Below, one piece after another: positions 43,193 through 48,533 of a stretch of 48,533 bases of DNA (position 1 is the stretch's first letter; the number at the start of each line of letters is the position of its first letter). The stretch covers positions 258,480 through 307,012 of the forward strand of contig DFZK01000002.1 in assembly GCA_002382085.1 (NCBI GenBank), in the 5' to 3' direction. The stretch is from Sulfurospirillum sp. UBA4058. Lineage in GTDB: Bacteria; Campylobacterota; Campylobacteria; Campylobacterales; Sulfurospirillaceae. The position numbers were made by a program, and so were the translations under genes. The notes beneath the pieces are model-generated. The model saw nothing but the letters and a program-made list of their open reading frames with translations, was not told where the DNA came from and searched no databases.

Positions 43193-43457
43193 TCTTCTCC
43201 TTTTTGGCATCGTTAATCGTTTTAAACGTATCGATCGTACCGTCTTCTCTTTTGTAGATTTTTTTATCTTTGAGCGTATTTTGAGATTTTTCCTGCTCTT
43301 CGTTTTTTTGCATCAGATGTTTTTCGTAATACTCTTTACCTTGAAACAACACCTTTTTTTTAATATCGTCCTCTTCTTGTTTTGCCGCTAAATTCATCTC
43401 CGAAGAAGCAAACACCACGGTTCCCAAAAACAGTACGAGCGTTACGATCCGTTTCAT
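43182..43457 (-). CDS. small exported protein of unknown function
   Basis: A 91-residue protein with a signal peptide (MKRIVTLVLFLGTVVFASSE) and a highly charged, Lys/Glu-rich mature part of about 70 residues that is probably helical. There is no lipobox cysteine, so it should be free in the periplasm. The start at 43457 follows AAAGGAA; the frame is open upstream but the signal peptide begins here. It sits 25 bp after the TolC-type gene and overlaps the TPR/glycosyltransferase-like gene, firmly inside the secretion operon. I recognise no family. A helper for the outer-membrane channel or for the peptidoglycan-binding MotB-like protein is conceivable. Confidence 0.7.
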   Translation of the reverse strand: MKRIVTLVLFLGTVVFASSEMNLAAKQEEDDIKKKVLFQGKEYYEKHLMQKNEEQEKSQNTLKDKKIYKREDGTIDTFKTINDAKKEKSAN

Positions 43458-43482
43458 AGACTGATTCCTTTGCGAACAGAGG

Positions 43483-44877
43483 TTATAAACCGAAATAATC
43501 AACCAACTTACCTTGTTTCATCAGAAGGTTGAAGTAGTCCGTTAAACGCGTTTTTTCACTGGTCAATTTCGCCAATTCGGCACTATTAACCTGTCGTTGC
43601 GCCTGCAAGAGCGTGACCAAATCCTGACTGGAAAGCCTAAACTTTTCCCAATACGCTTCCGCCATCTTTTTACTCGCTTCGATTTCTACTTTGAGCGTAT
43701 CGATGGTTCGAGAATTGGTTTGTACCGAGTTAAATAATTTTTGAGAATTCCACTTCGTGTCTTTTTTCGTGTATTCCAAGTTGTAAACGAGTCCGGAAAT
43801 TTCGCTTAAAAGCTTTGCGGTTTTGGCTTCGTTTTTGCCGCCGTCGTAAAGATTGTAACTAAAAATCAATTCGGCGGTAAAATCTCTGTTATGTCCGTCC
43901 GTCGGCACGATACTGTAATCTTGACGTGCGCGTTTGGAGTTGCTGATCGCAAGATCGACTTTAGGACCGTTGGAGGCTTTCGTTACCGTGACGTCTTTTT
44001 GCTTACCCTCGATTTGTTTCTCGATAATCGCGAGATCGACGTTTTCTTTTTCGATCTGTGCCAAGAGTTTTTCAAGCGGCTGCAATACGATCTCAAATTC
44101 CGTTTCAAAAGGCACCAACTCTTCGATTTTCGCTCCGGTTAAAAATTCGTAATAATCTTTGGCGTTGTTGTAATTGGACTCGGTATTGATCAATGCGGTT
44201 TTGGCATTGGAAACGCTGGCTAAGATAGAATTTTCATCCCCCGCCGTCGCCGCACCTAATTCTCGCTTGGTTTTAACGATTTCGAGAACTTTTAAAAGCT
44301 TATCGTAATTATTTTGATTCACTTCGATCGATAAGCGTCCGTAGACGACGCTCAAATAAGCATCGATGACTTTAACGATCTCTTCTTCTTTGGTTCCTCT
44401 TAAACGCTCTTCTTGCTCTTTTTTCGTGATTTTCGTTCGCTCGATCGTTTCAACGTGCATCCCTGAAGAGTATACATTATAATTCACCGCAACGTCGCCC
44501 TTGATCTGGCCGTATTGTTGGGTATCAAATCCTTTCGTCTCTTTACCGGTCCCCGTAGTAATAAAATCGACTTGCGGCTTGAGGTCGCTCTCTGCTTCAG
44601 CCCTAGAACTTTCCGCTTGCGTAATGCGTTCTTGGGCTTGTTTAACCCGAAAGTTACGCTCGATCGCAACGGCAACCGCTTTTTTAAGCGTCGCTTTGTC
44701 GCCTTCGATCAAAATCGGCTGTTCGTGTTCCTCGCCTGCTAAAAACTTATCTTGAGATTGCACCTTTTTTAACGATTCTTGCAACGGTTGCGAAGTCGTT
44801 TCTAAAGGCTCCGTAGCCCATCCGTACGTAAAAAAAATCCATCCTAAGAGTAGAGTTTTGATGGCGTTATGATTCAT
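43483..44877 (-). CDS. TolC-family outer-membrane channel of the type I secretion system
   Basis: A 464-residue outer-membrane efflux-type protein with a signal peptide (about residues 1-21), then two repeats of the TolC helical pattern: AVAVAIERNFRVKQAQERITQAESSRAEAESDLKPQVDF near 67-105 and, in the second half, a strand and helix set with LIFSYNLYDGGKN and WEKFRLSSQDLVTLLQAQRQVNSAEL. It should form a trimeric channel through the outer membrane and periplasm, joined to the HlyD-type adaptor. Its start overlaps the stop of the MotB-like gene by ATGA, so the channel and the ion-channel pair are translationally coupled. This is the same pairing seen in SPI-4, where siiAB precede siiC. Confidence 0.92.
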   Translation of the reverse strand: MNHNAIKTLLLGWIFFTYGWATEPLETTSQPLQESLKKVQSQDKFLAGEEHEQPILIEGDKATLKKAVAVAIERNFRVKQAQERITQAESSRAEAESDLKPQVDFITTGTGKETKGFDTQQYGQIKGDVAVNYNVYSSGMHVETIERTKITKKEQEERLRGTKEEEIVKVIDAYLSVVYGRLSIEVNQNNYDKLLKVLEIVKTKRELGAATAGDENSILASVSNAKTALINTESNYNNAKDYYEFLTGAKIEELVPFETEFEIVLQPLEKLLAQIEKENVDLAIIEKQIEGKQKDVTVTKASNGPKVDLAISNSKRARQDYSIVPTDGHNRDFTAELIFSYNLYDGGKNEAKTAKLLSEISGLVYNLEYTKKDTKWNSQKLFNSVQTNSRTIDTLKVEIEASKKMAEAYWEKFRLSSQDLVTLLQAQRQVNSAELAKLTSEKTRLTDYFNLLMKQGKLVDYFGL

Positions 44878-45497
44878 TTGACGTCAACCTTTAAATATCC
44901 GAACTCAAAATTATTACTTTCATTTTGTTTATAACTGATCTTAATTTTATTTTTAAACGCCGGCGTCGCTTCTAAACTATTTTTCGTTGCAAGCACGCGT
45001 CCTAGCGAGACTTGTTTTGCCTGCGTCGCGCTTAAAATCTTTTTTGAATCTCCCACCGAAAGTATAAATTGCACGTTTGGATTTGTTTTAAGAATTTTTT
45101 CCATCGTTTTCGTCAACTTTGCGATAGCGTCTTTGGAGACGAAATAGTCGTTATTTTTAAAAACAATCGTCAAATCGGACTCTTTATAATCGACGATAGC
45201 CGTTTTCTCGGTACTTTTGGTTAAAGTGTTTTCACCCGTTTCCCGCGTGCTTTGCGTCGTCAGTTTCGTAACGTCTTGCAACGTTACGAACGTCACGGGA
45301 TTCTCTTCTTGTTTGGAAGCAGTATCGGAGGAAGCCGCGGCGGCAACCGTGACCTGTTTTGAATTAAACTGCATGTAATATCCGACGTTTACAAACATGA
45401 TTAATACAAAGAGCAAAAGAACCAAAATAACCGATGAAAAAAGATCCACGTAAGAGATAAAAGGATTCATTTCGCCGTGTTCGCTACCGCCTGCCAT
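44874..45497 (-). CDS. MotB/OmpA-like inner-membrane protein (SiiA-like)
   Basis: A 207-residue protein with a single membrane segment near the N-terminus (about 14-38) and a periplasmic domain. Asp18 at the start of the helix (ISYVDLFSSVILVLLLF) matches the proton-carrying aspartate of MotB, and the MNP lead-in is like MotB and SiiA. The C-terminal part (KLTKTMEKILKTNPNVQFILSVGD, then SLGRVLATKNSL) has the shape of an OmpA/MotB peptidoglycan-binding domain, though it is divergent. Predicted role: the stator-like subunit that couples proton flow through the MotA-like partner to the cell wall or the secretion channel. AGGAG precedes the start; the gap to the MotA-like gene is 15 bp. Confidence 0.85.
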   Translation of the reverse strand: MAGGSEHGEMNPFISYVDLFSSVILVLLLFVLIMFVNVGYYMQFNSKQVTVAAAASSDTASKQEENPVTFVTLQDVTKLTTQSTRETGENTLTKSTEKTAIVDYKESDLTIVFKNNDYFVSKDAIAKLTKTMEKILKTNPNVQFILSVGDSKKILSATQAKQVSLGRVLATKNSLEATPAFKNKIKISYKQNESNNFEFGYLKVDVK

Positions 45498-45512
45498 GGA
45501 AAATCACTACTC

Positions 45513-47873
45513 CTATTTAGAATGTTTACCGAAAAAAGACGCGAAAAACCCTTTAATGTCTTCCGACAAACTTGCCGCATGCTCTATTTTGCTACTGTCA
45601 AACGCAAACACTTTTTCTTCAATATTTTTTAACGATTGCGCTATGCTTTCAAGATGTGCTTGCGTCGACGTAATTTTTGCATCCAACGCCGTGATCATTT
45701 TCACATGTTCTTCTTCCGTATGCTTAAAATATGCCGTTTCAAACTCTTGACGTTGTGCGGCGTGTTCTAGGCTCATTTCCGTCGCTTTTTCGATATGCTC
45801 GTCCAACTTCACCAACGCTTGTGCCTGCGAACGTGCATGCGTTTCGTAACGATCTGCATAAGCTTGCGTTACATTTAAAACATCTTTAACGACATGCGTC
45901 TCTTCCACCAAAGAGTCACGGATACCCAAAAGCGTTGCATGTCCTTCTTGATGCGTAGTGCTATACGCCTCCGCCAATCCTTTTTGCGCTTCTAAAATCG
46001 ACGTTAGCGTCTGTCGATGAGATACCAAGTTGCGATCGATACCGTCTAGTGAAGTCTGCGTCAAAGAAGCCGCTTCTTTGGCTTCTACTCTAAAGGTTTG
46101 CTCCAAATTTAAGAGTACGTTTAAAGTTTGTTCGGTTTGGTTGATCGTTGCCGAAACGACGCGAAGAAGATCAAGTCCTTCAAGAGCATTTTTTCGATCT
46201 TCAAGGTGCGCGGTCTCTTCGATCGCCATTAAGTTTTCGATCGTTTTAATTTCTACATGTAAGGTTTCGTGGAGACGCTCAAACGCTTCGTAGAGTTTGT
46301 GATCTTGTTGTAAACTTTGTGAAAAATACTCTTTATACGATGCATCTTGCGTACTTAACATTGCCGTGTTATTCGCGATACCGTCGTCGATCGCTGAAAG
46401 TTTTTCCGACGTCTGATCCAAAAGCGACGTTAGGCGCGTAAAATGTTCATCTCTTACCCTCGCCATTGAAGAGAGCATATCGATCTCTTGACCGAGGGTT
46501 TCGTGAAGAGCACCGATGGATTGCACCAAGGTTTGATGACGCGTATGCGCGTTTTGGCTCTCTTGTTCCTCGTACGTTTGCATCGCTTTTAAGGTTTCGT
46601 GCTGAGCAAATACCGTTTCATTGACATGTACGACGCCGACGTTGATCGCACTTAAGGCTTCGCCGTTTTGACGCGCTACATGTTCATGGTGCGTTAAAAA
46701 CGCTTTTTGTCCCTCGATGATTTTAGCTTCCGCATCGACCAGCGATGCAAGCGTACCGTGTTGCACATGAAGCTGTTGCGACATATCTTCTAACGTATGT
46801 CGGGTTTGGGTGAGTAGCTCATTGCTCTGGAGCGTAAAGTCTCCTTGGCGATTGAATAATGAAATAATTTCGTTATGGTTTTCATCCCGTCGTTTTGTCG
46901 CATTTTCATCTCTTTGTACCCAAGTTTCCGCAATACGGTTCACTTCGTTTTGATGCATACGGTGCAGCGAGACGATCGTGCCGAGTGTTTCGTGTTGAGA
47001 TTCCATCGTGTGTTTCATAGACGTCAGCGTTTCGGATATACCGTGAAGCTTTTCGTTAGACTTGGAAAATTTTGAAATTTCGTGCGTAAACGTACTCATT
47101 TGCTCCAAGAAAACTTCCATAAAGCTTTTGCGATGCTCAGGGAGATTGGCACTTGAAACCGCCGAGCCGTTAAACGCTTCGGGTGCGACGTCGATAATAC
47201 GATCTTTTAACCAATCCTCGATACCGCTAATCAACGTATCTTGCGAACGAAATAAAATATAGCCGTTAATGCCTAAAATTACCGCACACACGACGCCGAA
47301 TAACGAAGCTCCGAAACCGATCGCCATACCGGAGAGCGGACCGGAAAAATCTTGCATAATCTGTTTGATGTCGATGTCGCCGTTGAGTCCTAAAATAATC
47401 TGTCCCATATGGTCGATCGCTTCGACCAATCCGACGAACGTTCCCAAAAGACCGATAAGCATCGCGGTGTTGATAAAAAAATTGATATACGATTTTTGTT
47501 GGCGAAATTTTCCTTCCAACCAATCGATAATATTGCGCGACTCTTCTTGCGTAAAAAACATCGTTTGCTTGCTTTTTCTGCTTTGGAGCATATGCGCAAT
47601 ATTCGCCGGTAAAAGAGAATCGATGCTTCGTATGTAAAATTCATAACCCGTTTTTTTATACGCCAAGGCGCCGAACGTTCCGCCGAGCATCATAATGTGA
47701 AACCCGCTGACGATCTGATAAAGCGTTCCGACCGCCAATAATCCTAAAATAGCCGTACTAAAGATAACGGTCGCCATAAAAAAGATACCGAGTAACTCGG
47801 CGTTGGTATACACAACATAGAGAATGAAAAGCCAAATGATTAAATACGCTTTTAAAACTTTGATTCGTTTCAT
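45513..47873 (-). CDS. MotA/TolQ/ExbB-like channel protein with long coiled-coil tail (SiiB-like)
   Basis: A 786-residue inner-membrane protein. Two membrane segments at about 8-24 and 27-52 are followed by a short cytoplasmic loop and two more at about 129-152 and 181-207; the last two carry the family blocks GLLGTFVGLVEAI and SGPLSGMAIGFGASLFGV. Together with the MotB-like neighbour it should form a proton-conducting complex. After residue 230 runs a tail of about 550 residues, predicted coiled coil and cytoplasmic, in which H-x-T-L units recur (HETL, HGTL, HQTL, HATL). Ordinary MotA, ExbB and, as I recall it, SiiB have nothing comparable; the defence protein ZorA has a similar tail. First gene of the adhesin-secretion locus, with its own strong promoter. 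Confidence 0.87.
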   Translation of the reverse strand: MKRIKVLKAYLIIWLFILYVVYTNAELLGIFFMATVIFSTAILGLLAVGTLYQIVSGFHIMMLGGTFGALAYKKTGYEFYIRSIDSLLPANIAHMLQSRKSKQTMFFTQEESRNIIDWLEGKFRQQKSYINFFINTAMLIGLLGTFVGLVEAIDHMGQIILGLNGDIDIKQIMQDFSGPLSGMAIGFGASLFGVVCAVILGINGYILFRSQDTLISGIEDWLKDRIIDVAPEAFNGSAVSSANLPEHRKSFMEVFLEQMSTFTHEISKFSKSNEKLHGISETLTSMKHTMESQHETLGTIVSLHRMHQNEVNRIAETWVQRDENATKRRDENHNEIISLFNRQGDFTLQSNELLTQTRHTLEDMSQQLHVQHGTLASLVDAEAKIIEGQKAFLTHHEHVARQNGEALSAINVGVVHVNETVFAQHETLKAMQTYEEQESQNAHTRHQTLVQSIGALHETLGQEIDMLSSMARVRDEHFTRLTSLLDQTSEKLSAIDDGIANNTAMLSTQDASYKEYFSQSLQQDHKLYEAFERLHETLHVEIKTIENLMAIEETAHLEDRKNALEGLDLLRVVSATINQTEQTLNVLLNLEQTFRVEAKEAASLTQTSLDGIDRNLVSHRQTLTSILEAQKGLAEAYSTTHQEGHATLLGIRDSLVEETHVVKDVLNVTQAYADRYETHARSQAQALVKLDEHIEKATEMSLEHAAQRQEFETAYFKHTEEEHVKMITALDAKITSTQAHLESIAQSLKNIEEKVFAFDSSKIEHAASLSEDIKGFFASFFGKHSK

Positions 47874-47904
47874 CGTGTTAAGTGTTACCCTTTTTTTTAA
47901 ATTT

Positions 47905-47932
47905 ATTATAGAAACCTCGGCGATTTTATCAA
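47905..47932 (-). promoter_or_regulatory. promoter of the adhesin-secretion locus
   Basis: On the minus strand, TTGATA (47932-47927) and TATAAT (47910-47905) are spaced by 16 bp, 32 bp upstream of the MotA-like ATG. This is the best sigma-70-type promoter in the window. The surrounding gap (47874-48142) is very A+T-rich. Confidence 0.65.
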
Positions 47933-48087
47933 TTCTTTCGTATGGTAATGCTTAAAGTACCTTTATAAAATGACAAAAAAATTCTTTGTAATCAATGCGT
48001 TACTTTTACGTAAATAACGTCCTTAAAAGTCAAATTGTTTCAAAAATCAAAAGAGAATTATTATTTGTCAAAATTATCAAGAGAAAC

Positions 48088-48119
48088 AAAAAAAGGGAAA
48101 GAAGCAAGCACTCCTTTCC
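48088..48119 (-). terminator. terminator of the right-hand RTX gene
   Basis: On the minus strand GGAAAGGAG (48119-48111) and CTTCTTTCC (48104-48096) form a 9-bp stem with a 6-base loop, followed by a run of seven T. This is a textbook intrinsic terminator and separates the RTX gene from the secretion locus. Confidence 0.85.
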
Positions 48120-48142
48120 TCCTCTTTTTAGATATTAAAATA

Positions 48143-48533
48143 TTATTTAAAATCGGTATGAACAATGGTGTCTTGAACGTCAATATACGCTTTTGTGCCA
48201 TCACTTGCAGTGCCTTCATAACGAGTATAGCCTGTTTCAGCACCTGTAGTTGCCGTCCAACCTGTGCCATGAATGGTATCGTCACTTCCACCCAAGACTT
48301 TAAGAACCGTATTTGCATTGTCGGTGATATTTAAGACATCCGCTGGATTGATCGTTAAATTTACCGTAGCTTTGGTTAAATCAAGCACTTCGATGCTTTC
48401 TATTTTACCATCCGCAATGCCACTCAAATCGACACTCGCATTCTCGGCAAAGAGTAAGGTATCGGTACCAGATCCTCCATCGATGACCGTATCGGCTGAG
48501 TCATACACCAAGGTGTCATTACCAGCACCACCG
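48143..48533 (-). CDS. RTX protein, C-terminal end only (gene runs off the window)
   Basis: The last 129 codons of a second RTX-type protein; the gene continues to the right. The visible part opens with GGAGNDTLVYDSADTVIDGGSGTDTL, two calcium-binding repeats, then SIEVLDLTKATVNLTINPADVLNITDN and a closing segment ending in VQDTIVHTDFK. The ILNITDNANTVLKVLGGSDDTI type of C-terminal domain is common at the end of large type I secreted adhesins and differs from the end of the 4332-residue protein, so the two are not simple copies. It ends in its own terminator. It is probably another cargo of the neighbouring secretion system. Confidence 0.85.
   Translation of the reverse strand, partial: GGAGNDTLVYDSADTVIDGGSGTDTLLFAENASVDLSGIADGKIESIEVLDLTKATVNLTINPADVLNITDNANTVLKVLGGSDDTIHGTGWTATTGAETGYTRYEGTASDGTKAYIDVQDTIVHTDFK

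Noticed and set aside
44874..47873. ZorA/ZorB-like pair suggesting a Zorya anti-phage system
   Set aside because: The MotA-like protein has a ZorA-like long tail, but there is no ZorC, ZorD or ZorE gene nearby, and the next gene, coupled by ATGA, is a TolC-type channel followed by type I secretion and RTX genes. The adhesin-secretion reading explains all neighbours.

Overview
The window looks like chromosome of a free-living Campylobacterota (epsilonproteobacterium), most probably Sulfurospirillum or a close relative. This rests on the style of glyA, on chemoreceptors with a short Campylobacterota-type signalling domain, on the moderate GC content, and on a palindrome (core TACATGTA) scattered through the sequence. 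The genus is an inference from pattern; no search was run.

Layout. 64-1326 (-): serine hydroxymethyltransferase glyA. 1559-3159 (-): a chemoreceptor gene split by a frameshift. 3502-5857 (+): an ArsR/CadC-type metal sensor and a Zn/Cd/Pb-exporting P1B ATPase behind a palindromic operator. 5926-6741 (-): an exported protein of unknown function. 6817-8045 (-): a two-gene YjjB/YjjP (ThrE-type) exporter whose second subunit appears to start at ATT. 8203-9558 (+): a polytopic membrane protein. 9555-10262 (-): a class I glutamine amidotransferase.

10447-15142 (+) is a tightly overlapped five-gene operon: circularly permuted ATP-grasp, alpha-E protein, transglutaminase-like protein without its cysteine, an AstE/AspA-type deacylase, and a second deacylase homologue without metal ligands. 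After an intact chemoreceptor (15182-16792, -) comes a second operon of the same type on the opposite strand (23642 to 16906): transglutaminase-DUF2126 amidoligase fusion, ATP-grasp/alpha-E fusion, and a catalytically complete transglutaminase. Together these look like a paired system for making and removing amide-linked (peptide-like) modifications. The substrate is not visible.

23796-47873 (-) is a large adhesin-secretion locus. In transcription order it holds a MotA/TolQ-like channel protein with a very long coiled-coil tail, a MotB/OmpA-like partner, a TolC-type outer-membrane protein, a small exported protein, a TPR/glycosyltransferase-like protein, a membrane sensor with no output domain, a 4332-residue RTX protein covering 13 kb, a type I secretion ABC transporter and an HlyD-type adaptor. 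The parts list matches the Salmonella SPI-4 (SiiA-F) giant-adhesin system, in which a MotAB-like proton channel works with a type I secretion system, but adds the coiled-coil tail, the glycosyltransferase-like protein and the orphan sensor. The window ends inside another RTX gene (48143-48533, -).

I saw no rRNA, tRNA, CRISPR array or insertion sequence. The only stretch longer than 300 bp without a gene is 3160-3501.
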